Origin: Iamia sp038233075
GTDB lineage: Bacteria; Actinomycetota; Acidimicrobiia; Acidimicrobiales; Iamiaceae
Assembly: GCA_038233075.1 (NCBI GenBank)
Contig: JBBSMQ010000004.1
Coordinates: 62,001 to 126,000 of the forward strand
Length of the DNA: 64,000 nt
Direction of reading: 5' to 3'
In this document: positions 17,919-25,584 of the stretch, piece after piece
How the letters are laid out: the number at the start of each line of letters is the position of its first letter
Position numbering within the stretch: the stretch's first letter is position 1
Position numbers and translations under genes: made by a program
Notes under the pieces: generated by a model
The model's input: only the letters and a program-made list of their open reading frames with translations
What the model was told of the DNA's origin: nothing
The model's database searches: none

Positions 17919-18884
17919 GTGCGCACGCGACTGACCGAGATCCTCGACGTCGAGCATCCGGTGATGCTGGCCGGCATGGGCGGCGTGTCGTACGCCGAGC
18001 TGGTGGCGGCGGTATCCGACGCCGGGGGCTTCGGCAGCATCGGGGCCTCGACCATGGGGCACCCGCAGCTGGTGGAGCAGATGGCCCTGGTCCGGGAACG
18101 CACGGCGAAGCCCTTCGGCGTCGACCTGCTGACCGCCGCCCCCCAGGACTTCGAGAGCAAGATCGGCGACATCGCCAAGGGTGGGGCGTCGGTCTACGTC
18201 GCCGGCCTCGGCGTTCCTCGCGATGTGGTCGAGCTGTGCCACGACCTGAACCTGCTGGTGGTGAACATGTGCGGCAAGGTGCGCCACGCCGTGTCCGCAG
18301 TGGCGGCCGGCTGCGACCTGGTGGTGGCCCAGGGCACCGAGGCCGGGGGCCACACCGGCACCGTGGCCACCCTCGCCCTCGTGCCCCAGATCGTCGACGC
18401 CATCGACGGTCGTATCCCCGTCGTTGCCGCCGGCGGCATCTCCGACGGGCGAGGGTTGGCCGCCGCCCTCACCCTCGGCGCGGACGGCGTCTGGGTCGGC
18501 ACCCGGTTCATCGCCACGCCCGAGGCCCAGGCCGTGCCCGGCTACAAGGAAGCACTGCTGGGCCTGGGCGAGGACGGCACCGTCGTCACCCGTGCCTACA
18601 CCGGCAAGACGTGCCGAGTGGTGCGCAACTCCTACACCCAGGCCTTCGAGGAGGCGGGCGGCACCCCTGAGCCCTTCCCGATGCAGGTGCTGCGCTCCAT
18701 CGAGGACGGCGCCAACCACCTGGGAGGCGACGACGACACGCCCGACGTCGACCCCGACCGCGAGTTCATGCCCGCGGGCCAGGGCGCCGGCGCCATCGGT
18801 CAGCTCGTGCCCGCCGCCACCCTGGTCCAACGCTTCGTCGACGAGGCCGAGGCCGCGCTGTCTCGCGCCGCCCGCCCCGTCTGA
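17919..18884 (+). CDS. Nitronate monooxygenase / 2-nitropropane dioxygenase family
   Basis: A 321-aa FMN-dependent TIM-barrel enzyme. Diagnostic segments are MLAGMGGVSYAELVAAVSDA near the N-terminus, the flavin-binding GTEAGGHTG near 145, and AAGGISDGRGLAAAL followed by GADGVWVGTRF near 165-190. It would oxidise alkyl nitronates; related actinobacterial members have unknown physiological substrates. The GTG start is set by the TAGGGT box 6 nt upstream. It stands alone downstream of the EthD-like gene. Confidence 0.92.
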   Translation: MRTRLTEILDVEHPVMLAGMGGVSYAELVAAVSDAGGFGSIGASTMGHPQLVEQMALVRERTAKPFGVDLLTAAPQDFESKIGDIAKGGASVYVAGLGVPRDVVELCHDLNLLVVNMCGKVRHAVSAVAAGCDLVVAQGTEAGGHTGTVATLALVPQIVDAIDGRIPVVAAGGISDGRGLAAALTLGADGVWVGTRFIATPEAQAVPGYKEALLGLGEDGTVVTRAYTGKTCRVVRNSYTQAFEEAGGTPEPFPMQVLRSIEDGANHLGGDDDTPDVDPDREFMPAGQGAGAIGQLVPAATLVQRFVDEAEAALSRAARPV

Positions 18885-19105
18885 ACCAGCCGTCCCCGCC
18901 GGTCGCGCCGCCCACCCACGCCCGGCCCGCGACCGACCACGATGTCGGTGATGCCGGTCCGGTCGGCTCCCGAGGGTCTCGTCGCTGATCCGGCCACCCC
19001 CGGACGAGCGGCCAGGCGCGACGCTCCGGCGCCCGATGGCGTCGCCGGCTCGGGCCTCCACCGGTCCCGCGCGACACTGGGTGGGTGCCCGTGTGTTCGC
19101 CCCTC

Positions 19106-19378
19106 ATGACCGACATCCCCACCCTCGAGCCGGCGATCGATGTGGACGAGCGGACCAAGGTCGACGTCCGGCCCACCACCGACGACGGTGACCACGAGCG
19201 CTTCGCCCACATCGTGGTGCCAGCCTCTGCGGTGACCGAGGCCTACATCACGGGCGAGACGGTCACCGCCCTGTGCGGCAAGAAGTGGGTGCCGACACGC
19301 GATCCGGGTCGGTACCCGGTGTGCCCCACCTGCAAGGAGATCCTCGACGCGGCCCGGGCCGCCCGCGACGGGGGCTGA
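19106..19378 (+). CDS. DUF3039 family protein
   Basis: A 90-aa cytoplasmic protein typical of actinobacteria. The second half has ALCGKKWVPTRDPGRYPVCP ending in CPTCKE, so four Cys residues could bind zinc. The first 45 residues are acidic and probably flexible. Function is unknown for the family. The ATG at 19106 was chosen over an upstream GTG because the family sequence begins with the MTDIPTLE-like stretch. The gene is followed by a 16-bp palindrome and the preQ1 riboswitch of the next gene. Confidence 0.85.
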   Translation: MTDIPTLEPAIDVDERTKVDVRPTTDDGDHERFAHIVVPASAVTEAYITGETVTALCGKKWVPTRDPGRYPVCPTCKEILDAARAARDGG

Positions 19379-19450
19379 CCCGGTCCCCCTCCCGAAGCAG
19401 CGACCAGACACGACCCATGCGGGCGCGATTGGTCGCCGGTTCGGCGGGAC

Positions 19451-19466
19451 GGCCACCATGGTGGCC
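19451..19466. repeat. Perfect 16-bp palindrome between DUF3039 and the riboswitch
   Basis: GGCCACCATGGTGGCC is fully self-complementary. It lies 72 bp after the DUF3039 stop and 52 bp before the riboswitch. It could be a terminator stem or a dimeric regulator site; nothing decides between them. Confidence 0.4.
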
Positions 19467-19518
19467 CCGGCGGCGACCTCCCGGGGCGGGCTGAGGCCCT
19501 GACGGTGTTCGGGGTCGC

Positions 19519-19555
19519 GGCGGTGTCGGCCACCCGCCTCACCAAAACCGAGGAG
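19519..19555 (+). ncRNA. preQ1-I riboswitch (translation-controlling type)
   Basis: The bases form an H-type pseudoknot laid out like known preQ1-I aptamers. P1 is GGCGG (19519-19523) with CCGCC (19534-19538). The 10-nt loop between them ends in A-C, with C19533 at the position of the specificity cytosine. The tail TCACCAAAAC (19539-19548) matches the conserved A-rich L3. P2 pairs TCGG (19526-19529) with CCGA (19548-19551). P2 abuts and shares A19551 with the AGGAG ribosome-binding site, so ligand binding would block translation. It sits directly before a YhhQ-type queuosine-precursor transporter, the expected target. Confidence 0.85.
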
Positions 19556-19559
19556 CCCC

Positions 19560-20264
19560 GTGACCTCCCCCGCCTCCGTCGCGCCCACCCCGCCCGACGT
19601 CGCCCGACCCGGGCCCCCACCCGCCGCCCCGCTGCTGGGCCCGGCTGCGGTGGTCGCCATCGGCGCCTATGCCGGGGCCCAGGTGATCGCCCAGGTCACC
19701 AGCCTGAAGATCGGCATCGTGCTCGGTCGCGGGGTCGACATGGGCACCTTCGTGTACCCGATCACCTTCACCCTGCGCGACGTCGTGCACAAGGTGGCCG
19801 GCCGGCGGGCGGCCCGGACGCTGATCCTCACCTGCGCCGGGGTCAACCTGTTCCTGGCCGCCTACCTGGCCTGGACCGCGAGGGTGGAGAGCGAGCCGTC
19901 GTGGGGGCTGGGCGCCGAGTACGAGGCGGTGCTGGGCCCGATCTGGCGGATCGTGCTGGCGTCGCTGGTGGCCATGGTGCTGAGCGAGCTGATCGACACC
20001 GAGGTGTACCACTGGTTCGTCACCCGCATCACCCGGCGGTTCCAGTGGCTGCGGGTACTGGTGTCCAACGCCATCAGCGTGCCGATCGACAACCTGGTCT
20101 TCGCCCTCGGGGCTTTCGCTCCGATCAGCCTGCTGGGCACCGACGGTCTGCCGTGGGCCACGGTGGGGAGCATCTTCTGGGTCAACCTGTGGGTGAAGGG
20201 CCTGGTGTCGGGCGCGTCGCTGCCGCTCATCTACGTCACCAAGGACCGCCACCAGCCCGACTGA
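19560..20264 (+). CDS. Queuosine precursor transporter (YhhQ/VUT family)
   Basis: A 234-aa inner-membrane protein with about six hydrophobic segments, including GAYAGAQVIAQVTSLKIG, FVYPITFTLRDVVHKV and the ISVPIDNLVFALGAF helix typical of the COG1738 family. It imports queuine, preQ0 or preQ1 for tRNA queuosine. A Pro-rich 28-residue N-terminus precedes the first helix. The start GTG lies 4 nt after the GGAG that the preQ1-I riboswitch controls, so expression should fall when preQ1 is abundant. A 12-bp hairpin begins at its stop codon. Confidence 0.92.
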   Translation: MTSPASVAPTPPDVARPGPPPAAPLLGPAAVVAIGAYAGAQVIAQVTSLKIGIVLGRGVDMGTFVYPITFTLRDVVHKVAGRRAARTLILTCAGVNLFLAAYLAWTARVESEPSWGLGAEYEAVLGPIWRIVLASLVAMVLSELIDTEVYHWFVTRITRRFQWLRVLVSNAISVPIDNLVFALGAFAPISLLGTDGLPWATVGSIFWVNLWVKGLVSGASLPLIYVTKDRHQPD

Positions 20265-20292
20265 TCGCCCGATGGGTGCACCATCGGGCGAT
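20264..20292 (+). terminator. Hairpin terminator after the queuosine transporter
   Basis: ATCGCCCGATGG (20264-20275) and CCATCGGGCGAT (20281-20292) are perfect complements with a 5-nt GTGCA loop. The left arm starts in the stop codon. There is no T-tract. Confidence 0.7.
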
Positions 20293-20393
20293 GCCACCCA
20301 TCCGGCGCTCGGTGCGCCACCGGCACCGTCGGCTCCGCTCGCGGTGCTCGCTCATGGGGAACCCTACGGGGGTCGGGCGGCCATCCGGGGCCG

Positions 20394-20620
20394 ATGACCG
20401 GGCCCCGCCGAGCCGGCCGACCCCGGCCTTCCTCGCTCCGCACCGTCCTCGCTGCCGTCCTGCTCGGAGGCCTCCTCATGACCGCCTGCTCGTTCTCGAC
20501 CCCAGCAACCCAGGGAAGGAGGCCCTCACCGACGAGATCTACGAGGTCGCGCCGTGTGGGGTCGACCGCACCGCGACCCCGCCCCGCGGCCCCTCCGCCC
20601 CCGAGGAGCTCCCGCGCTGA
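20394..20620 (+). pseudogene. Small lipoprotein broken by a one-base loss in a C run
   Basis: The first frame encodes a signal peptide ending in the lipobox LLMTAC, then SFST. The next frame continues as PSNPGKEALTDEIYEVAPCG and runs to a TGA at 20618. Adding one C to the CCCC run at 20500-20503 joins both into a 75-residue lipoprotein with a short acidic mature part. Each half looks like coding sequence and the joint is a homopolymer, so this is either a fresh frameshift or a sequencing error. Function unknown. Confidence 0.55.
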
Positions 20621-20639
20621 GGCTCCGGCGGCCGGCCTC

Positions 20640-21689
20640 TCAGACGCCCTCGCACCACTCCTTGACCTGGCTCACGACGGTGGCCTGGGTCTGGTCGCCG
20701 GTGGGGATGGGGATGATGTTGAGGTGGGAGACGCCGGCCTCGGCGAAGGCGGCGATCTTCTCCTGCACGTAGCCGGCGGGCCCACAGAGGGAGGTGGCCT
20801 CGAGCAGGGCCTCGGGCACCTTGGCTGCGGCCTCGTCCTTCTTGCCGTCGAGGTAGAGGTCCTGGATCTCGGCCGCCTCGGCCTCGAAGCCGTAGCGGCA
20901 GACAAGGTCGTTGTAGAAGTTGTGGCCCTTGGCTCCCATGCCACCGACGTAGAGGGCGATCATGGGCCGGGCCATGTCGCGGAAGCCGGCCACGTCGTCG
21001 CCGATGGCCACCATGCCGCCGGCGGTCACCATGAGCGGGTCGAGGTCCGCTGCTCGCTTCTCCGAGCCGCGGGCCAGGTCGTCGCCCCAGACCTCCTTGG
21101 CCTTCTCGGGGTGGAAGAACAGCGGCATCCACCCGTCGGCCACCTCGGCGGTCATCTCCACGTTCTTGGGGCCGAGGGAGGCGATCCAGATGGGGATCCG
21201 GGACCGCTCGGGGTGAGCGATGATCTTGAGCGGCTTGCCCAGCCCGGTGCCCTCGCCCTCGGGGAGGGGGAGGTGGTACAGCGGGCCGTCGTGGGTGACC
21301 TTGTCCTCCCGGGCCCACACCTGGCGGCAGATGTCGATGATCTCCCGGGTTCGCCCGAGGGGCTTGTTGTAGGCGACACCGTGCCAGCCCTCGATGACCT
21401 GCGGGCCCGAGGCACCGAGGCCCAGGTGGCAGCGCCCGTCGGACAGGGCGTCGACGCCGGCGGCGGTCATGGCCAGCAGCGTGGGGGTGCGGGTGTAGAT
21501 GGGAAGGATGCCCGATGCGATCTGGACCGTGTCGGTGATGGCGGCCAGGTAGCCCATGAGGCTGACGCCGTCGAAGCCGTAGGCCTCAGCCACCCACGCC
21601 AGGTCGAGCCCGGCCCTCTCCAGCTCGGCCACCTGCTGGGCCGACTCCTTGAACCCGCCGGCATAGCTGAGCTGCATGCTGACCTGCAT
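20640..21689 (-). CDS. F420-dependent LLM-class oxidoreductase
   Basis: A 349-aa (beta/alpha)8 enzyme of the luciferase-like monooxygenase family that uses coenzyme F420. Typical segments are LDLAWVAEAYGFDGVSLMGY, LGLGASGPQVIEGWHGVAY and IPIWIASLGPKNVEMTAEVADGW (shown in part). The short N-terminus MQVSMQLSYAGGF and the TGDQTQATV end are normal for members acting on small organic substrates; the substrate is unknown. The ATG follows a strong GGAGGA site, and a TAGGGT box lies at 21722-21727, so this gene has a leader. Upstream in-frame codons are not used. Confidence 0.9.
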   Translation of the reverse strand: MQVSMQLSYAGGFKESAQQVAELERAGLDLAWVAEAYGFDGVSLMGYLAAITDTVQIASGILPIYTRTPTLLAMTAAGVDALSDGRCHLGLGASGPQVIEGWHGVAYNKPLGRTREIIDICRQVWAREDKVTHDGPLYHLPLPEGEGTGLGKPLKIIAHPERSRIPIWIASLGPKNVEMTAEVADGWMPLFFHPEKAKEVWGDDLARGSEKRAADLDPLMVTAGGMVAIGDDVAGFRDMARPMIALYVGGMGAKGHNFYNDLVCRYGFEAEAAEIQDLYLDGKKDEAAAKVPEALLEATSLCGPAGYVQEKIAAFAEAGVSHLNIIPIPTGDQTQATVVSQVKEWCEGV

Positions 21690-21721
21690 CGACGACTCCT
21701 CCAGGATCGGGCGAGAGAGCG

Positions 21722-21727
21722 ACCCTA
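21722..21727 (-). promoter_or_regulatory. -10 box of the LLM oxidoreductase gene (leadered)
   Basis: TAGGGT on the minus strand, followed by about 32 nt of leader containing GGAGGA before the ATG. Confidence 0.5.
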
Positions 21728-21861
21728 CCCCCCAACCCGGCCCCGCCCCCCGAGCACGACGCCCAGCGGGCCGACCCACTCGCGCGGCGCAGCAGTGAAC
21801 CGACCCCACGAGACGGCCGCATGGACCCGGCAACGTCAGCAGCCGGCGCAGCCGCTGGGGT

Positions 21862-21878
21862 GTGGGGCGCAGCCCCAC
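21862..21878. repeat. Intergenic hairpin in the 21.7-22.0 kb gap
   Basis: GTGGGGC and GCCCCAC form a 7-bp stem around GCA. The 290-bp gap between the LLM gene and the hypothetical gene holds several such short inverted repeats (for example AGCTC/GAGCT around 21956-21972) and no convincing gene. It probably includes the terminator of the upstream minus-strand gene. Confidence 0.4.
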
Positions 21879-21979
21879 GGGAAGCGAGCCGGTCCAGCTT
21901 GCTGGTCGGCGAGCATGAGCGTCGCCGCAGGCGACCCGACCGGATCGAGCAAGAAGCTCCGCTTCGAGCTCGAAGACCC

Positions 21980-22357
21980 CTACGCTCCCAGCCGCTCCCG
22001 GGCCGCCTTGCCGCGGTCGATCAGGACCTGGGGGACGAGGATCCCGGCGCGGGTGTAGCCCCCGCCGCCACCGGCGTCGCCGCCGCCCTCGTCCATGCTC
22101 TCGTCGTCGGCGGCACCGTCGGCCACCTCGTCGGGGTGCTCCAGGCGGTAGGCCCACTCGGCGGGGGTCGCCAGGTCCTTGCGGTTCACCGAACCCACGG
22201 CCACCCCGTTGGCGAAGCTGACCCAGTACCGGATCCAGGACAGCCCGACCACCAGGGCCACCCTGCCCTCGGTCCCCTCGGGCACCTCGCGCAGATCCCG
22301 GGCGCAGACGACATCGTCGCCCTTGCGCAGGACCTGCGGAGCGTCGGGCTTGGCCAC
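21980..22357 (-). CDS. Hypothetical protein with SH3-like N-terminal domain
   Basis: A 125-aa protein. The first 65 residues (KGDDVVCARDLREV, GTEGRVALVVGLSWIRYWV, FANGVAVGSV) have the spacing of a small SH3-like beta barrel that closes on an Arg-Tyr-Trp patch. A Gly/Asp-rich linker and a short helical C-terminus follow. I do not recognise a named family. The GTG start is preferred over a GTG 30 bp upstream because TACGGT ends exactly 6 nt before it. It is divergent from the MarR gene. Confidence 0.7.
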   Translation of the reverse strand: MAKPDAPQVLRKGDDVVCARDLREVPEGTEGRVALVVGLSWIRYWVSFANGVAVGSVNRKDLATPAEWAYRLEHPDEVADGAADDESMDEGGGDAGGGGGYTRAGILVPQVLIDRGKAARERLGA

Positions 22358-22363
22358 GCCGCG

Positions 22364-22369
22364 ACCGTA
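22364..22369 (-). promoter_or_regulatory. -10 box, leaderless promoter of the SH3-like hypothetical gene
   Basis: TACGGT on the minus strand, 6 nt, then GTG. Confidence 0.55.
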
Positions 22370-22403
22370 GCGGGAGACCGATGCCACCTCGAAACCCCGG
22401 GGA

Positions 22404-22436
22404 ACAACGAGCTCAACTTGTTAGTTTGGTGAACTG
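22404..22436 (+). promoter_or_regulatory. AT-rich regulatory stretch before the MarR gene
   Basis: This is one of the few AT-rich spots in the window. It contains short overlapping inverted repeats (AAC-6-GTT and AGTT-5-AACT) immediately before the MarR start, a plausible autoregulatory operator and -10 region. No single perfect operator can be named. Confidence 0.35.
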
Positions 22437-22934
22437 ATGACCTCGCCGGCCGACCTCACTGCCGCCACCGCTCCCACCGAGCGGGCCGACGCCACCAGCC
22501 GCCTCCGCCTCGCCGTCGGCCGGCTCTCGCGGCGGATGCGCCAGGAGTCCTCCCTGGGTCACAGCCTCACCCAGATCGGCATCCTGGCCACCCTGGAGCG
22601 CGCCGGCGCCACGACCCTCGGCGATCTCGCTGCCATCGAGCGGGTCGCCCCTCCGACCATCACCAAGGCCGTCGCCACCCTCGTCGACGCCGGCCTGGTC
22701 GACAAGGTGGTCGACGCTGACGATCGCCGGGTGTGTCGGGCCGTGCTCACCGGCGCCGGGCGACGGGAGCTGACCCGCATGCGCAGCCAGCGCGACGCCT
22801 GGCTGGCCACCCGCCTGGCCACCCTCTCCACCGTCGAGCTGGATCGGGTGATGGACGTGATCCCCCTGCTCGAGGCCCTGGCCTCCGACGATCCCACCAC
22901 GCCCGACGATCGACCCGAGACGGCGCGCCCATGA
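22437..22934 (+). CDS. MarR-family transcriptional regulator
   Basis: A 165-aa winged-helix dimer-type repressor. The HTH with LGDLAAIERVAPPTITKAVA is near residues 60-80, and the wing has DADDRRVCRAVLT with the usual DxR. It lies directly upstream of an MFS exporter and overlaps it by ATGA, so it probably controls its own operon in response to a small toxic compound. The AT-rich bases before its ATG are the likely binding site. Confidence 0.92.
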   Translation: MTSPADLTAATAPTERADATSRLRLAVGRLSRRMRQESSLGHSLTQIGILATLERAGATTLGDLAAIERVAPPTITKAVATLVDAGLVDKVVDADDRRVCRAVLTGAGRRELTRMRSQRDAWLATRLATLSTVELDRVMDVIPLLEALASDDPTTPDDRPETARP

Positions 22935-24214
22935 CCGACATCCTCCGGCGCGGCGCCCACGACACCTTCCGCTCCCTCGGCGTCCGCAACTTCCGCCTCT
23001 TCTTCGCCGGCCAGCTGGTGTCCCAGACCGGCACCTGGCTGACGATGCTGGCCCAGACCCTGCTGGTGTTGCGCCTGACCCGCTCGGGCGTCGCCATCGG
23101 CCTGCTCACCGCCTTCCAGTTCCTGCCCATGCTGCTGCTGGGGGCCTGGGCCGGCACCGTCGCCGACCGCAGCGACAAGCGCCGCCTGCTGATGTGGGCC
23201 CAGTCGGCCGCCATGATCCAGTCCTTCGCCCTGGCCGCGGTCGCCTTCAGCGGCCACGCCACGCTGCCCGCGATCTACGGCCTCGCCCTCGTCCAGGGGG
23301 TGCTCACCGCCTTCGACAACCCGGCCCGGCGGGCCTTCGTGGTCGAGATGGTCCCCCAGGAGATGGTCGCCAACGCCGTCAGCCTCAACAGCGCGGTGAT
23401 GACCGGCTCGCGCGTCGTGGGCCCCGCCGCCGCCGGGGCCCTCGTGGTCACCGTGGGCTTCGGGTGGGCCTTCCTGCTCGACGGCCTGAGCTACCTGGCC
23501 GTGTTGTACGGGCTGTGGGCCATGACCAGCGCGGACCTGCACCCGTCGGTCCCCTCTCGGCGGGGACGGGGCCAGGTGCGCGAGGGGCTCCGCTACGTGC
23601 GGAACCGGCCCGACCTGCTGGTGCCCCTGGTCATGATGACCGTCATCGGCACCTTCGCCTTCAACTTCCAGGTCACCATCCCGCTGCTGGTCACCGGTCC
23701 GCTCGGCGGTGGTGACGGCACCTTCACCCTGCTGTTCTCGGTCCTCAGCCTGGGCTCGCTCCTCGGAGCGCTCTGGACGGCCCGCCGCACCGACGTGACC
23801 AACCGCCAGATCGTCGTGGCCGCCGCCGCCTTCGGGGTGACCATGCTGGGCCTGGCCGCCGCGCCCGGTCTGCGCGCCGCGTTCCCGGTCGCCGTCCTCC
23901 TCGGCATGGCCAGCATCGCCTTCATGACCACGTCAACGGCCATCGTCCAGTTGCGATCCGCCCCCGAGCTGCGGGGTCGGGTCCTGGCCCTGCAGGCCAT
24001 GGTGTTCCTGGGCAGCACCCCCATCGGCGGACCCATCGTGGGCTGGGTGTCGGACCGCTTCGGCGCCCGCGCCGGCATCGCCCTCGGCGGTGTGGCGTGC
24101 CTCGTGGCGGCGGCGTGGGCGGCCCAGGCGATGCGTCGCCCCGACGCCCGGGTCGACCTCGACACCCCCGAGGCCCAGATCGCCGAGGGCCGCGCCGTCA
24201 CCCTCGCCGACTGA
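22931..24214 (+). CDS. MFS exporter, DHA3 (EntS-like) family
   Basis: A 427-aa inner-membrane protein with about eleven or twelve hydrophobic helices. The N-terminal FRLFFAGQLVSQTGTWLTML, the loop motif ADRSDKRRLL and the mid-protein FLLDGLSYLAVL are typical of the DHA3 branch, which exports drugs or siderophores by proton antiport. Its ATG overlaps the MarR stop, so the two form one operon. The stop is followed by the perfect repeat copy B, a likely bidirectional terminator shared with the convergent acyl-CoA dehydrogenase gene. Confidence 0.92.
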   Translation: MTDILRRGAHDTFRSLGVRNFRLFFAGQLVSQTGTWLTMLAQTLLVLRLTRSGVAIGLLTAFQFLPMLLLGAWAGTVADRSDKRRLLMWAQSAAMIQSFALAAVAFSGHATLPAIYGLALVQGVLTAFDNPARRAFVVEMVPQEMVANAVSLNSAVMTGSRVVGPAAAGALVVTVGFGWAFLLDGLSYLAVLYGLWAMTSADLHPSVPSRRGRGQVREGLRYVRNRPDLLVPLVMMTVIGTFAFNFQVTIPLLVTGPLGGGDGTFTLLFSVLSLGSLLGALWTARRTDVTNRQIVVAAAAFGVTMLGLAAAPGLRAAFPVAVLLGMASIAFMTTSTAIVQLRSAPELRGRVLALQAMVFLGSTPIGGPIVGWVSDRFGARAGIALGGVACLVAAAWAAQAMRRPDARVDLDTPEAQIAEGRAVTLAD

Positions 24215-24228
24215 CGATGGGACGGCCG

Positions 24229-24277
24229 GAACTTTGGACGGACCTGGCCACATGTGGCGCCCTTCCGTCCAAAGTTC
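24229..24277. repeat. Dispersed intergenic repeat, copy B (perfect 13-bp arms)
   Basis: GAACTTTGGACGG (24229-24241) pairs perfectly with CCGTCCAAAGTTC (24265-24277). The 23-nt loop contains its own perfect palindrome GCCACATGTGGC (24247-24258), giving a nested structure. It lies between the convergent MFS and acyl-CoA dehydrogenase genes and is near-identical in its core to copy C at 40699. Confidence 0.75.
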
Positions 24278-24304
24278 GGGGAGCCAGCCGATGGTCGGCT
24301 CTGC

Positions 24305-25423
24305 TCAGGTCGGCTCGGCGGGCAGGCCCAGGACCCGCTCGCCCAGGATGTTGCGCTGCACGTCGCCGGTGCCACCACCGATGGTGAGGGCCGGGGCGAA
24401 CAGGTAGCCGAAGGCCCAGGTCGGGTCCTCCGAACCCAGGGGGCCGCTGTGGGCCAGCATGGCCGCCGACCCGGCCAGGTCCTTGGCCAGGCCCATCACC
24501 CGCTGACCGTGCTCGTCGGCCAGGACCTTGCGGATCGACGCCTCGGGCCCGGGCTGACGCCCCTTGATGGCGGCGGTGACGGTGCGGAGGCGGATGAGGC
24601 CCAGGATCTGGGCCTCGACCCAGAGGGCGGCCAGGCGCTGGCGCAGGAGAGGATCGGTCACGCCACCGGCGGCGCGGACCACGTCGAGGAGGTCATCGGC
24701 CTCGGGGCCCATCCCCCACAGGGCCCCGCCGGCGGAGAGCGACACCCGCTCGTTGCCCAGGGTGACCTTGGCGAGGGTCCAGCCTCGGTCGACCTCGCCC
24801 ACCAGGTGGTCAGCAGGGAGGCGGACGCCATCGAGGAAGACCTCGTTGAAGAGCTTGGCGCCGGTCATCTCCACCAGCGGTCGGACCTCGATGCCCGGGG
24901 CATCCATGGGGCAGATGAAGTACGAGATGCCCTGCTGCTTCGGGACGTCGGGGTTGGTCCGGGCGATCAGGATCCCCCACCGCGACCGATGGGCGAGGGA
25001 GGTCCACACCTTCTGGCCCTGGATCACCCACTCGTCGCCGTCCCGGGTGGCCCGGGTGGTGAGCGAGGCCAGGTCGCTGCCCGCCCCCGGCTCACTGAAG
25101 AGCTGGCACCAGGTGTCCTCGCCCGAGAGCAGCCGCGGCAGCCACCGGGCCTGCTGCTCCTCGGTCCCGGCGTGGAGGAGGGTGGGCCCGGCCCAGCCGA
25201 TGCCGATCGGGTTCGACGGGCGCGACACCCCGGCCCGGCGCAGCTCCTCGTCGATGACGATCTGGTGGATGGGGTCGGCCTCCAGACCGTAGGGCTGCGG
25301 CCAGTGGGGGGCGACGTAGCCGGCCTCGGCCAGGTCGCGCCCCGACGGCGACGGGTGCGCGGCCAGCCACGTCCGGACCTCCTGGCGACGGGGGTCGTCG
25401 TCAGGAGGCAGCTCGAAGTCCAC
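24305..25423 (-). CDS. Acyl-CoA dehydrogenase
   Basis: A 372-aa FAD enzyme that introduces an alpha-beta double bond into acyl-CoA. Typical features are CQLFSEPGAGSDLASLTT and WVIQGQKVWTSLAHRSRWG in the middle domain and a C-terminal helical bundle ending with ALTIGGGTGDVQRNILGERV. It belongs to the FadE branch common in actinobacterial sterol and branched-fatty-acid pathways; the exact substrate is unknown. The GTG start (VDFELPPDDD) is fixed by a TACGGT box 6 nt upstream. It is divergent from an acyl-CoA synthetase gene. Confidence 0.92.
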   Translation of the reverse strand: MDFELPPDDDPRRQEVRTWLAAHPSPSGRDLAEAGYVAPHWPQPYGLEADPIHQIVIDEELRRAGVSRPSNPIGIGWAGPTLLHAGTEEQQARWLPRLLSGEDTWCQLFSEPGAGSDLASLTTRATRDGDEWVIQGQKVWTSLAHRSRWGILIARTNPDVPKQQGISYFICPMDAPGIEVRPLVEMTGAKLFNEVFLDGVRLPADHLVGEVDRGWTLAKVTLGNERVSLSAGGALWGMGPEADDLLDVVRAAGGVTDPLLRQRLAALWVEAQILGLIRLRTVTAAIKGRQPGPEASIRKVLADEHGQRVMGLAKDLAGSAAMLAHSGPLGSEDPTWAFGYLFAPALTIGGGTGDVQRNILGERVLGLPAEPT

Positions 25424-25429
25424 CGCCGC

Positions 25430-25435
25430 ACCGTA
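25430..25435 (-). promoter_or_regulatory. -10 box, leaderless promoter of the acyl-CoA dehydrogenase gene
   Basis: TACGGT on the minus strand, 6 nt, then GTG. Confidence 0.6.
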
Positions 25436-25540
25436 CCGCCGCGGTTCCCGGCCGATCGGACGATCGTGGTCGTTCTGGGGTTGCGGTCGGCGCGCGACGA
25501 GGGCCACCGCCGCCCGGGCTCGATCATCGGCGCTCACATC

Positions 25541-25546
25541 TACACT
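25541..25546 (+). promoter_or_regulatory. -10 box of the acyl-CoA synthetase gene (leadered)
   Basis: TACACT lies 38 nt before the ATG, with a purine-rich GAGACGAGG between them. It forms a divergent promoter pair with the acyl-CoA dehydrogenase promoter. Confidence 0.45.
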
Positions 25547-25584
25547 CCTTCCCACCCCGCAACGCTGAGACGAGGCACGCACGC

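Noticed and set aside
24247..24258. GCCACATGTGGC palindrome considered as a stand-alone operator
   Set aside because: It is the loop of the larger inverted repeat copy B and recurs, with one change, in copy C, so it is part of that element.
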